Shown here one piece after another: positions 51,952 to 60,301 of a stretch of DNA of 64,000 bases (within the stretch, counting starts at the first letter, position 1; each line of letters begins with the position of its first letter). The stretch is from Bradyrhizobium iriomotense (lineage in GTDB: Bacteria; Pseudomonadota; Alphaproteobacteria; Rhizobiales; Xanthobacteraceae), in the NCBI RefSeq assembly GCF_018129405.1, contig NZ_JAFCLP010000002.1, positions 744,001-808,000 on the forward strand, given 5' to 3'. The notes beneath the pieces were generated by a model. The model did not search any database. It was given only the letters and a program-made list of their open reading frames with translations, and was not told where the DNA came from. A program made the position numbers and the translations under genes.

Positions 51952-52803
51952 ATGAAGCTGCTCTCATTCGTCGCCGGCGGACGCGCCTCCTTCGGGGCCC
52001 TCAAGGACAATGGCGTCGTCGATCTCGGCACGCGCATGGCGCCCTGCGCCACGCTGCGGCAACTGCTCGAAGCCGGTCGCCTTGCCGAGGCGGCACAGCT
52101 GGTCGCATCCGCTGCGCCCGATCATCCGCTCGACAAGATCGCCTTCGCGCCCGTCATCCCCGATCCCGGCAAGATTATCTGCGTCGGCCTCAACTACCGT
52201 GATCACGTCGCCGAGACCGGGCGCACCGTCACCGAGAAGCCGGCGCTGTTCGTCCGCTTCCCCTGCAGCCAGGTCGGCCACCTCCAGCCGATCGTGAAGC
52301 CTGAGGTCAGCGACGATTTCGACTATGAAGGCGAGCTCGCGCTCGTCATCGGCAAGGGCGGCCGGCACATTCCCGCGAGCCGTGCGCTCGACCACATCGC
52401 GGGATATTCCTGCTACAATGAAGGCAGCATCCGCGACTGGCAGCGCCACACCAGCCAGTTCCTCTCCGGCAAGACTTTTGCGGAGAGCGGCAGCTTCGGC
52501 CCGTGGCTGGTGACGGCGGACGAAATTCCGGACCCGTCGAAGCTCACCTTGCAGACGCGGCTCAACGGCGCCGTGGTGCAGGACACCACCACCGATCTCC
52601 TGATCACCGCCGTCCCCGAACTGATCGCCTATATCTCCACGATCTGCCCGCTCGTCCCCGGCGACGTCATCGTCACCGGCACCCCCGGCGGCGTCGGCGC
52701 CAAGCGCACGCCGCCCCTGTGGATGCGCCCGGGCGACACCGTCGAGGTCGAGATCTCCGGCATCGGTATCTTGCGCAACAAGGTCGTCGCCGAGCCGGCC
52801 TGA
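51952..52803 (+). CDS. Fumarylacetoacetate-hydrolase-family protein
   Basis: A 283-residue FAH-family enzyme (C-C hydrolase, isomerase or decarboxylase of keto-acid ring products). Metal-site pattern: CVGLNYRDHVAETG, then DDFDYEGELALVIGKGGRHI and GYSCYNEGSIRDWQ, with VTGTPGGVGAKRTPP at the C-terminus. It follows the hydroxylase by 25 bp and probably acts on the ring-cleavage product of the pathway. Confidence 0.9.
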   Translation: MKLLSFVAGGRASFGALKDNGVVDLGTRMAPCATLRQLLEAGRLAEAAQLVASAAPDHPLDKIAFAPVIPDPGKIICVGLNYRDHVAETGRTVTEKPALFVRFPCSQVGHLQPIVKPEVSDDFDYEGELALVIGKGGRHIPASRALDHIAGYSCYNEGSIRDWQRHTSQFLSGKTFAESGSFGPWLVTADEIPDPSKLTLQTRLNGAVVQDTTTDLLITAVPELIAYISTICPLVPGDVIVTGTPGGVGAKRTPPLWMRPGDTVEVEISGIGILRNKVVAEPA

Positions 52804-52840
52804 CCGCCCATACCAATCAACGATAAAATCAGGAAACGCC

Positions 52841-54049
52841 ATGAATCTTCTCCGCACGACATCAACCATGCTGCTGACCGCTCTGGCGCTCGCGGGCCCC
52901 GCCGCGCGCGCCGAGATCAAGGGCGACGCCATCCGCATCGGCGTGCTCACCGACATGAACGGCGTGTTCGCGACCGCGATGGGCCCGGGCTCGGTCGAGG
53001 CGGCGCGAATGGCGGCGGAGGAGTTCGGCGGCAAGATCAATGGCAAGCCGATCGAGATCTTGCAGGCCGATCACCAGAACAAGCCGGACCTTGCGGCGTC
53101 GCTCGCCCGCAAATGGTTTAGCGACGGCGTCCAGGCAATCGCCGACGGCGGCAGCTCCGGCGCGGCACTCGCGGTGCAGGAGTTGGTGCGCGGCAACGGA
53201 AAAATCTTCCTCGTCTCCGGCGCCGGCGCCAACCAGCTCACCGACGAAGCCTGTGCACCGACCAGCGTGCAGTGGACCCAGGACGCCTATTCCACCGCGA
53301 CCGCGGTCGTCTCCGGCATCATGCAGACCAGCAGGGAGCCATGGTTCTTCATCACCGGAGACTATGCCTTCGGCCACTCGATCGAAGCGACCGCACGCGA
53401 CCGCATCGCGGCGCTCGGCGGCAAGGTTGCCGGCAGCGTGAAGGCGCAGCTCGGCACGCCCGATTACAGCTCGTTCCTGCTCCAGGCGCAGTCGTCGGGC
53501 GCCAAGATCCTGGCCATCAACGTCGCCGGCGACAATGCCACCGCGATCAAGCAGGCCGAGGAATTCGGCCTTGCCGCGCAGGGCATGAAGATCGTGCCGA
53601 TGTCGTTTCAGAACGTCGACATCGAATCGGTCGGGCTGAAAGCCACGCGCGGCGACCTCATCGTCACCTCGTTCTTCGAGGACGTCTCGCCCGCTGCCCG
53701 AAAATTCTCGGATGCATTCTATGCGCGGCGCAAGGCGATGCCCTCGCAGATCCAGGCCGGCGTCTATTCCGCCGTCCGTCACTATCTGCAAGCGGTGAAG
53801 GACACCGACTCCGACGACAGCACGGTCGTGATGGCCAAGATGAAGGCGACACCGGTGTCGGATGCCTATACCACCAACGGCCGCATCCGCGAGGACCAGC
53901 GCATGGTGCACGATCTCTATCTGGTGCAGGTCAAGACGCCGGAGGAATCCAGGGGCCCGTGGGACTTCGTCAAGCTGGTCGCGACGATCCCGCCCGACCA
54001 GGCCTTCCGCCCGCTCGACCGCAGCAAATGCAGCCTGGTCGGCAAATAG
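52841..54049 (+). CDS. ABC transporter binding protein, branched-chain-amino-acid (LivK) type
   Basis: A 402-residue periplasmic receptor of the LivK/urea family with a signal peptide ending near ARAE (residue 25). Marks: IRIGVLTDMNGVFA, GSVEAARMAAEEFGG, DGVQAIADGGSSGAAL. Last in the aromatic cluster; such receptors often bind aromatic acids (family knowledge). No permease or ATPase follows, so it may share those of another operon. The stop TAG begins a repeat of another family. Confidence 0.9.
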   Translation: MNLLRTTSTMLLTALALAGPAARAEIKGDAIRIGVLTDMNGVFATAMGPGSVEAARMAAEEFGGKINGKPIEILQADHQNKPDLAASLARKWFSDGVQAIADGGSSGAALAVQELVRGNGKIFLVSGAGANQLTDEACAPTSVQWTQDAYSTATAVVSGIMQTSREPWFFITGDYAFGHSIEATARDRIAALGGKVAGSVKAQLGTPDYSSFLLQAQSSGAKILAINVAGDNATAIKQAEEFGLAAQGMKIVPMSFQNVDIESVGLKATRGDLIVTSFFEDVSPAARKFSDAFYARRKAMPSQIQAGVYSAVRHYLQAVKDTDSDDSTVVMAKMKATPVSDAYTTNGRIREDQRMVHDLYLVQVKTPEESRGPWDFVKLVATIPPDQAFRPLDRSKCSLVGK

Positions 54050-54104
54050 AGCGTTTTCAAGCGAAGTGGATACCGGGTCGCGTGAAGGAAACGCGTCAGA
54101 ATAG
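54047..54104. repeat. Intergenic repeat, family B
   Basis: AGAGCGTTTTCAAGCGAAGT followed by GGATACCGGGTCGCGTGAAG and AAACGCGTCAGAAT. This motif set is common between genes in Bradyrhizobium (recalled, not checked here). It starts at the stop codon of the binding-protein gene. Confidence 0.55.
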
Positions 54105-54113
54105 GAATCAATC

Positions 54114-54956
54114 TCAGGCCAGATAGCGCGTCAGATAGCCTTCCATCGCGTAGAGCGCGCAGAGCGCGAGGCTCGACCACACCGCGGCGCTGAAATACAG
54201 AAACATCCAGGTCAGCTCGCCCTTCCAGTGCGCGATGTCGTGGGTCACCACCCAGCGCGTCGAGACGTCATGCAAGCCCTCGAGCAAGCCGAGGAATTTG
54301 TTGCCCTCGACGTGCCCTGCCCGCCAGCGGCTGAGATACATCGGCACGTCGACGGTGACGAGGAAGGCGAGGAAACAGGCGATGCCGACGATGCCGGCGA
54401 TCAGGGCCCAACGCACCGGCCCCTGGAATTCCGGCATCAGGCGGCACAACGCGATGCCGGCGAGGAAGAAGGTCACCGCCCACAGCGAGTTCTCGATCGC
54501 GTTGAAGAGGAAATTGGTCGTCACCACAGCGTACCAGGAGAAGCACTCCGCGATGATGATGATCGGCACGATCACGAGCGCGATGTTCACCGCCGTCTCG
54601 GCACCCGTCATCTTGCCAAGCTGATGCAGAATGATGGCCCATTGCGCGGCGAAGCAGACCTCGGCCACGGTGGCGACCGAACGGCCGACGAAGACGCTGG
54701 AGAGCCAGGTGTCGAACAGGCAGATGCGCTGCACGTCGGCGCGCGGCAACACGGAGCGGAAGGCGCAGCCGAACACATAGCCGGCGCAGAGCAGGAACAT
54801 CAGTCCGATGTCGGAGCCGCCACTGATGCTGCCCGCAACCGTCGGGTAGAACTCGCGATACAGCATGAACCAGACGAGAATGTTGGCGCTGCTCACAAGC
54901 GTCAGCGACCCCCACCACCACGCGAGGGGATTTGACCGCGCCTGCCACTGCAACAT
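54114..54956 (-). CDS. Multi-span membrane protein, hypothetical
   Basis: A 280-residue protein with about seven hydrophobic helices and no recognised catalytic motif. The start at 54956 (MLQWQARSN) has GGAG upstream; a longer frame to 55010 lacks this. A cytoplasmic-looking stretch carries STRWVVTHDIAHWKG near the C-terminus. I do not recognise the family. Three CTGTCATAATT-like repeats lie just upstream. Confidence 0.75.
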   Translation of the reverse strand: MLQWQARSNPLAWWWGSLTLVSSANILVWFMLYREFYPTVAGSISGGSDIGLMFLLCAGYVFGCAFRSVLPRADVQRICLFDTWLSSVFVGRSVATVAEVCFAAQWAIILHQLGKMTGAETAVNIALVIVPIIIIAECFSWYAVVTTNFLFNAIENSLWAVTFFLAGIALCRLMPEFQGPVRWALIAGIVGIACFLAFLVTVDVPMYLSRWRAGHVEGNKFLGLLEGLHDVSTRWVVTHDIAHWKGELTWMFLYFSAAVWSSLALCALYAMEGYLTRYLA

Positions 54957-55003
54957 GATGAATCGCTCCGCTGTAATCGACGTGACATCTAGCGGTAGCA
55001 ATT

Positions 55004-55082
55004 CTGTCATAATTCAGTAGCAAGGCGCGACAAAAATCTGCGTTATGGCGCTGTCATAATTGACCTTCGCGCTGTCATATTC
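55004..55082 (-). promoter_or_regulatory. Three direct repeats of CTGTCATAATT upstream of the membrane-protein gene
   Basis: CTGTCATAATT at 55004-55014, CTGTCATAATT at 55051-55061 and CTGTCATATT at 55072-55081. Separations of 47 and 21 bp (about 4.5 and 2 helical turns) fit binding of one factor along the promoter. Confidence 0.5.
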
Positions 55083-55161
55083 GCGAAGGCGACTGCTCTC
55101 CCAACGCGTTTCCGAGCTCGTTCCGGAGGCCCCTTCGAGGCCCCCGGACAACGCCGCGACT

Positions 55162-55653
55162 CTATTTCTTCATCGCCGCCACATACGCCGCGAGCTTGTC
55201 CAGCGTCTGGTAGCCATATTCGACCGCGCCGAAGCCGATCATGCCGTCGCGCTGCTCGGTGCTCGAGGCCAGTTGCCGCATCATCAGCACCGTCTTGCCG
55301 TTCCGCTGCTCGGCAAAGGTGACCGTGAAGCGGAACATGCCGGGATCCTCGTCCTTGTCGGTGCCGTGATCCATCTCCATCAGCGACGGCCGCTCGATGC
55401 GGCGAAAGCGCATCCGGTTCGGATAGACCGTGCCGTCGGGACCGATCATGTTGAAGCGCCAGACGCCGCCGACGCGAACGTCGATCTCGAAGGTCTCGAT
55501 CTTGAAGCCTTTTGGTCCGAACCATTGTGGCAGATGCTTCGGGTCGGACCATGCCTCGAACACCAGATCGCGCGGCGCGTCGATCACGCGCGACATCACG
55601 ATCTCGCGGTCGAGCGACCATTGCGACAAAGCGGAATTGGCAGAATTCGTCAT
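55162..55653 (-). CDS. SRPBCC / AHSA1-type protein
   Basis: A 163-residue START-like protein of the AHSA1 (activator of Hsp90 homologue) family: VIDAPRDLVFEAWSDPKHL, WFGPKGFKIETFEIDVR, GGVWRFNMIGPDG. These domains bind small hydrophobic ligands. It is coupled to the ArsR-type gene by a 4-bp overlap, a common pairing in which the SRPBCC gene is carried with its repressor. Confidence 0.88.
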   Translation of the reverse strand: MTNSANSALSQWSLDREIVMSRVIDAPRDLVFEAWSDPKHLPQWFGPKGFKIETFEIDVRVGGVWRFNMIGPDGTVYPNRMRFRRIERPSLMEMDHGTDKDEDPGMFRFTVTFAEQRNGKTVLMMRQLASSTEQRDGMIGFGAVEYGYQTLDKLAAYVAAMKK

Positions 55654-56036
55654 GACTCGGCACCTTTCTTCTTCGTTGTACGCGACGGCCGCTTGGCGGC
55701 CGCCCTCTCCTTCTTCAGCTTCATCACATAGGCCTCGAACCGGTCGAGCCGCGCCTCCCAGATCGCGCGCTGCTGCTGGAACCAGTCTTCCGCGCCGACA
55801 AGCGCATCCGGGCTGAGCCGGCAGGTGCGCACCCGGCCGGATTTCTCCGACTGGACCAACCCGCTCGTCTCCAGCACATGAATGTGTTTCATGAAGCTCG
55901 GCAGCGCCATGTCGAAGGGGTCGGCGAGTTCGCCGACCGAGGCTTCACCGGCGCACAGCCGCATCACGATCGCCCGCCGCGTGGGATCGGCAAGGGCCGC
56001 GAAGATCTGATCGAGTCGGGTTTGTTGGTTAGCCAT
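55650..56036 (-). CDS. ArsR-family regulator
   Basis: A 128-residue winged-helix repressor. The HTH is ADPTRRAIVMRLCAG..VGELADPF..SFMKHIHVLETSGLV; the metal-binding cysteines of true ArsR/SmtB proteins (ELCVCDL-type) are absent, so it is not a metal sensor. A Lys/Arg-rich tail ends it. An inverted repeat overlaps the start codon, so autorepression with the SRPBCC gene is likely. Confidence 0.88.
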   Translation of the reverse strand: MANQQTRLDQIFAALADPTRRAIVMRLCAGEASVGELADPFDMALPSFMKHIHVLETSGLVQSEKSGRVRTCRLSPDALVGAEDWFQQQRAIWEARLDRFEAYVMKLKKERAAAKRPSRTTKKKGAES

Positions 56037-56045
56037 GAAGCTAAC
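56028..56045. promoter_or_regulatory. Inverted repeat over the ArsR-type start codon
   Basis: GTTAGC-N6-GCTAAC, with the ATG inside the spacer. A further GTTAGC half-site occurs at about 56079. It is a likely operator. Confidence 0.6.
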
Positions 56046-56105
56046 TATATGCCCGTGCGCGGCGGGCGTCAACAATTGTTAGCCATTTGGATAAGTTATA
56101 TTGGG

Positions 56106-56198
56106 GGCCGTAGCCCGGATGGAGCGCAGCGCAATCCGGGGTTCTTCGCCCCAAGCAAATGCGGTCCCGGATTACACTTCGCTCCATCCGGGCTACGA
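56106..56198. repeat. Inverted-repeat element, family D
   Basis: GTAGCCCGGATGGAGCGCAG and, inverted, CTCCATCCGGGCTAC about 55 bp apart, with CCGGGGTTCTTCGCCCC inside. Widespread type in related bacteria (recalled). It sits between the ArsR and beta-lactamase-like genes. Confidence 0.7.
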
Positions 56199-56322
56199 AG
56201 CCGAGACCCGTCACGCGGAACCCACAACGCGCAATCGTGAATTGGGACCTTGCGCCCTCCCCGCTAAAACAGCGTCGGGGGCGCACAAGCATCAATCATC
56301 CGAGCACGTGCCGCCTGTTGTC

Positions 56323-57480
56323 ATGTCATCCCCGATCACCCGGCGAACGCTCGCCCGGGCTGCGCTCATTCCTCTTGCGATCGCGCTTGGCTCGCGCCGC
56401 GCATCCGCGGATTCCGACATGATCGCGCAGATGCGCGACATCGTCGCCGCCGAGATCGCGCCGACCGCGACGCCGGATCATCCGGGCGGACTCGCCGCTG
56501 CGCTCTACGCCGGCCGGCATGTCGAGTTCTTCAACTATGGCTTTGCCGACGACGCCGCGCGACGACCGGTGACATCGGACTCGCTGTTCAATCTCGCCTC
56601 CCTGCGCAAGCCGTTCGAGGCGACGCTGGTCGCGCTCGGGACGCTTCGCGGCGAGCTGCGGCTCGACGATCCCTTGCAAAGATACCTTCCGGAGCTCGAT
56701 GGAGACTATATCCGTCGCGTCACCGTCGGCGAGCTTGTCACCCACACGTCTGGGCTGCTGCTGCCGACCGACCATCCGCCCTGGCCGAACGTGCAGTTTT
56801 CACGCCCGCAATTCATCGAGATGCTCAACGCGTGGAAACCGCAGGCTGGCGAGCAGCCGGGCAAGCAACGCATCTACAGCCATGCCGGCTACGTGCTGCT
56901 CCAGCTCGTGCTCGAAAATTGCTACCGGACGCCGATCGCAACGCTATTCGAGCAGCGCATCCTCAAACCGCTCGGCATGAACGCGACCTCTCTGCCGGAG
57001 CGCGGCGAGGACAACCGCGCCGTCATGGACGCGGCCTGGATGCAGCGCGTGGTCCAGGGCTATTCGGACCAGGGCATGGCGATCGGCCCGATCGGCAACC
57101 AGCAGAGCTATTTCGGTTTCCCCGGTACAGGCCAGATATTTTCGTCTGCGCGGGACCTTTCGACCTTCGTTGCGGCCTGCCTCGACGGCCGCTCGGTCGA
57201 TCCGCATTTGCACGAGGCGCTGCGGATGACGCAGCGCGAGGCCTTTCGCGTCGACGACAAGTTCGGACAGGGTATGGCCTGGGAGACGGTGCGCCTGCCC
57301 GGCGTGACCGTCATCGACAAGCCGGGCGGCCTCAACAACGCCTCCGGCTATCTCGGCCTCGTGCCGGCGCGGCGGATCGGCATCGTGCTGCTCGCCAATC
57401 GCGGCGAATATCCGCACGAGATCGCGCGCTACAAGATCCTGCCCGCGCTCGCGCATCTGATCGCATCGCATGGCGGCTGA
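56323..57480 (+). CDS. Class C beta-lactamase-like serine hydrolase
   Basis: A 385-residue serine hydrolase of the beta-lactamase/penicillin-binding family. The signal peptide carries a twin arginine (TRRTLARAALIP, cleaved near RASA), which suggests Tat export. Ser93-Leu-Arg-Lys96 is the active-site SxxK. The usual Tyr-x-Asn is Tyr185-Ser186-His187 and the KTG motif reads DKPGG, both variants. Esterases and peptidases of this fold share such variants, so true beta-lactamase activity is doubtful. Confidence 0.85.
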   Translation: MSSPITRRTLARAALIPLAIALGSRRASADSDMIAQMRDIVAAEIAPTATPDHPGGLAAALYAGRHVEFFNYGFADDAARRPVTSDSLFNLASLRKPFEATLVALGTLRGELRLDDPLQRYLPELDGDYIRRVTVGELVTHTSGLLLPTDHPPWPNVQFSRPQFIEMLNAWKPQAGEQPGKQRIYSHAGYVLLQLVLENCYRTPIATLFEQRILKPLGMNATSLPERGEDNRAVMDAAWMQRVVQGYSDQGMAIGPIGNQQSYFGFPGTGQIFSSARDLSTFVAACLDGRSVDPHLHEALRMTQREAFRVDDKFGQGMAWETVRLPGVTVIDKPGGLNNASGYLGLVPARRIGIVLLANRGEYPHEIARYKILPALAHLIASHGG

Positions 57481-57493
57481 GCCTCAAAATCAG

Positions 57494-57518
57494 AAAGCCC
57501 CGGCGTGGCCGGGGCTTT
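57494..57518. terminator. Two-way terminator between serine hydrolase and outer-membrane protein
   Basis: AAAGCCCCGGC-GTG-GCCGGGGCTTT, an 11-bp perfect stem that ends in TTT on both strands, lying between converging genes. Confidence 0.8.
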
Positions 57519-57547
57519 CCGCACCTGATCCGAAAACGGGATGAAGC

Positions 57548-58381
57548 TCAGTACCTGGCGACGACGGGTCCACCGAACTTGTAGTTCAAGCCGACGCGCA
57601 CGATGTCCGACTTGATGTCCACCGAGTGGGTGTAGACATTGCTCGGGAATGAGATGGCCGGCACGAAGGCAGCAAGGTTGGTGCTGGTCGTGCTGGCGCG
57701 GCCGAGATCGACGTGGAGGTATTCGGCCTTGAGCGACCAGCCGCCACCGAACGCATATTCGGTGCCGACGCCCGCGGTCCAGCCGACGCGCGTATCGCGG
57801 ATCGCCGCAGATTCCGTCGCGGCCGCGAAGGTGTCCGTGAAGTTGAAATTACCCTTCACCTCCGCGATGGCCGCACCGCCCGTGGCGTAGAGCAGCCAGG
57901 TCGGAGCGGCGAGGAAGCCGATGCGGCCGCGGATGGTGGCGAGCCAGTCGGCCGAGACGGACGACGACACGGTAAAGCCGGTCGGCGCGCAGCAGGGATA
58001 GAGTCCCGAACCGGACGCGCTGCCCTTGAAACCGAAATAGTTGATGTCGCCTTCGAGGCCGAGCACGGCGTGGTTGACCTGCCAGTTGTAGCCCGCGGTG
58101 AAGCCGCCGGTGACGCTCGAGCTGTTGAGGCTCTGGGCACCGACTGCGGCGATGGCGGGGACGCTGCTGGTGGCGAAATAGCCGGTCGGCGTCCAGACGG
58201 TCGAGGTGGTCGGATCGGCGCTGCCCCACTGCCCGCCGACATTGGCGCCGACATAGAAGCCGGTCCAGTCATAGCCCGGCGCCATCGCCGGCGCCTTGGT
58301 GTAACGCGCCGCGAGGTCGGCGGCCTGCACGGAGGCGGTGCCGAGCACGATTGAAGCGACCGCAAGCAAGAACTTGTTCAT
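57548..58381 (-). CDS. Omp31-like outer-membrane beta-barrel protein
   Basis: A 277-residue surface protein. The signal peptide (MNKFLLAVASIVLGTASVQA) is cleaved before ADLAARYTKAP. The YDWTGFYVGANVGGQWG start, glycine/aromatic-rich strands and the terminal Tyr of VVARY (a C-terminal aromatic signal for barrel insertion) are typical of the Brucella/rhizobial Omp25/Omp31 group. The start at 58381 is preceded by a GGAG-like site. It is read towards the terminator at 57494. Confidence 0.88.
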   Translation of the reverse strand: MNKFLLAVASIVLGTASVQAADLAARYTKAPAMAPGYDWTGFYVGANVGGQWGSADPTTSTVWTPTGYFATSSVPAIAAVGAQSLNSSSVTGGFTAGYNWQVNHAVLGLEGDINYFGFKGSASGSGLYPCCAPTGFTVSSSVSADWLATIRGRIGFLAAPTWLLYATGGAAIAEVKGNFNFTDTFAAATESAAIRDTRVGWTAGVGTEYAFGGGWSLKAEYLHVDLGRASTTSTNLAAFVPAISFPSNVYTHSVDIKSDIVRVGLNYKFGGPVVARY

Positions 58382-58649
58382 TCCAGTCTCCATTCCCCCA
58401 CGCGATTGATCTCGCGTTTTCGATGCGCGCAGGCGGGAGCCATCCGGCGCAGAAGGGGAATAGGCGGAGCACCACCCGCGCGTCTCGGCCTGTCGCGCAG
58501 TTCGTAGGGACTGTGACGTAATCAGTGACTTATCGCGCAAGTCCCGTGACGAGTGTGACCCAGGCGCCACGCATCGCCCTGCTCGCGGTGACGCGCGCCG
58601 CAAAGCAGCGGCGCGTCACGACAAAGCGCGGGCGAATCTACGCGCGGTC
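58382..58649. other. Spacer before the Omp31-like gene
   Basis: Holds the Omp promoter region. GGGACT..AGTCCC arms (about 58507-58547) enclose TGACGTAATCAGTGAC, a weak stem-loop that may be regulatory. No gene is seen. Confidence 0.4.
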
Positions 58650-59354
58650 TCAGACCGAGCGCGTCAGTCCGCCGTCGACACGGATGTTCTGGCCGGTGAT
58701 GTACGCCGCGCCGTCGGACGCCAGGAACGAGATCGTCGCGGCGATCTCCTCGACCTTGCCGTAGCGCTGCATCGGTACGCTGTCGCGGCGCGCGTCTTGC
58801 TGCGGCAGGCTGTCGATCCAGCCCGGCAGCACGTTGTTCATGCGGATATTATCGGCGGCATAGGTGTCGGTGAAGATCTTTGTGAAGGCGGCAAGGCCGG
58901 CGCGGAACACCGCGGAGGTCGGGAACATCGCGCTCGGCTCGAACGCCCAGGCGGTCGAGATGTTGACGATGGCGCCGGCCTTCTGCGCCTGCATCACCGG
59001 CGTCACCAGCCGGGTCGGACGGATCACGTTGAGCAGATAGGTGTCGAGGCCGGTGTGCCACTGCTCGTCGGTGATCTCCGTGATCGGCGCGCGCGGCCCG
59101 TGGCCCGCGCTGTTGACGAGCACGTCGATGCGTCCCCATTTGGCCAGCGCGCCGTCGACGAGGCGCTTCAGGTCGTCGTTCGACTTGTTGGAGCCGGTGA
59201 CGCCGAGGCCGCCGAGCTCGGCCGCCAGCGCCTCGCCCTTGCCGGAGGACGACAGGATCGCGACGCGGAAGCCGTCCGCCGCCAGCCGCCGCGCAGCCCC
59301 TGCCCCCATGCCGCTGCCGCCGGCGGTGACGAGTGCGACCTTCTCTGCTGCCAT
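58650..59354 (-). CDS. SDR-family protein lacking the canonical catalytic Tyr-x-x-x-Lys
   Basis: A 234-residue short-chain dehydrogenase fold: the cofactor motif TAGGSGMGAGAARRLA, NSAGHGPRAP and the family C-terminus (YITGQNIRVDGG). At the usual YxxxK position the sequence reads SAVFRAGLAAFTK, so the general-base Tyr and the Lys are replaced. A dedicated branch of SDRs has this wording (RAxLxAFTK), and it may be a binding protein or use another mechanism. Cofactor preference is unclear. Confidence 0.8.
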   Translation of the reverse strand: MAAEKVALVTAGGSGMGAGAARRLAADGFRVAILSSSGKGEALAAELGGLGVTGSNKSNDDLKRLVDGALAKWGRIDVLVNSAGHGPRAPITEITDEQWHTGLDTYLLNVIRPTRLVTPVMQAQKAGAIVNISTAWAFEPSAMFPTSAVFRAGLAAFTKIFTDTYAADNIRMNNVLPGWIDSLPQQDARRDSVPMQRYGKVEEIAATISFLASDGAAYITGQNIRVDGGLTRSV

Positions 59355-59460
59355 GACCGTTATCCTTGCGATGGAGTTGAGGCGAGCCGCAGGCCCGGCC
59401 TATCATGGGGCCTTCTACCGCCAGACCTGTCGGCTGGTCCACCGCCCGAAGGCATCCGTC

Positions 59461-60300
59461 ATGAGCGAATTGCAGATCCGCAACCTGCGCCCGGAGGAGA
59501 TCTCCCTCGCCATCGACTGGGCCGCGGCCGAAGGCTGGAATCCGGGCCTGTCGGATGCCGCCTGTTTCGCGGTTCCCGACGCGCAAGGCTTCTTCGTCGG
59601 CGAGATCGACGGCGTGCCGGTCGCGACCGTGTCCTGCGTCAATTATGATGACCGCTTCGCCTTCCTCGGCTTCTACATCGTGCGCGCCGACCTTCGCGGC
59701 GCAGGCCACGGCCTGCGCATCTGGAACGCGGCGATTGCGCATGCGCGCCCTCGCGTGATCGGGCTCGATGGCGTTGTCGCACAGCAGGACAATTACAAAA
59801 AGTCCGGCTTCCAGCTTGCCTATGCCAACATCCGCTATGGCGGCACGATAGCCGCGCCACCGGCGCCTGCCGGTGTTGTCGCGCTCGACAAAGTCCCGCT
59901 TGCGCTTGTGGAAGCGGACGATGCCACGGTCTTTCCCGCCGCGCGCAGCGCCTTCCTGCGCGCCTGGATCAACACACAAGGCCATCTCGGCCGCGCACTG
60001 ATGCGCGGCGGCAGGCTCGCCGCATGGGGCGTGATCCGGCCGTGCCGGACCGGCTGCAAGATCGGCCCGCTCGTCGCCGACGATCGCGCGGCGGCGGAAA
60101 CGATCATGCAGGCGCTGCTGGCAAGCGCTGGCGGCGGCGACATCTTCCTCGATGTCCCCGCTGTCAATGGCGAGGCGCTCGCGCTCGCGGAAGGACTCGA
60201 CCTCAAGCCGGTGTTCGAGACGGCGCGCATGTACACGGGGCCGATCCCGCCGCTGCGGATCGACCGCGTCTTCGGCGTGACCAGCTTTGAACTCGGCTAG
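59461..60300 (+). CDS. GNAT-family N-acetyltransferase, two-domain type
   Basis: A 279-residue protein. The N-terminal GNAT domain (about residues 1-135) has FYIVRADLRGAGHGLRIW, the acetyl-CoA pyrophosphate loop (RGAGHG), and YKKSGFQLAYAN. A second GNAT-like half follows (GPLVADDRAAAETIMQALL), as in the YitH/HolE group. The substrate is unknown. The ATG at 59461 is the first in frame with no strong ribosome-binding site. Confidence 0.85.
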   Translation: MSELQIRNLRPEEISLAIDWAAAEGWNPGLSDAACFAVPDAQGFFVGEIDGVPVATVSCVNYDDRFAFLGFYIVRADLRGAGHGLRIWNAAIAHARPRVIGLDGVVAQQDNYKKSGFQLAYANIRYGGTIAAPPAPAGVVALDKVPLALVEADDATVFPAARSAFLRAWINTQGHLGRALMRGGRLAAWGVIRPCRTGCKIGPLVADDRAAAETIMQALLASAGGGDIFLDVPAVNGEALALAEGLDLKPVFETARMYTGPIPPLRIDRVFGVTSFELG

Positions 60301-60301
60301 C

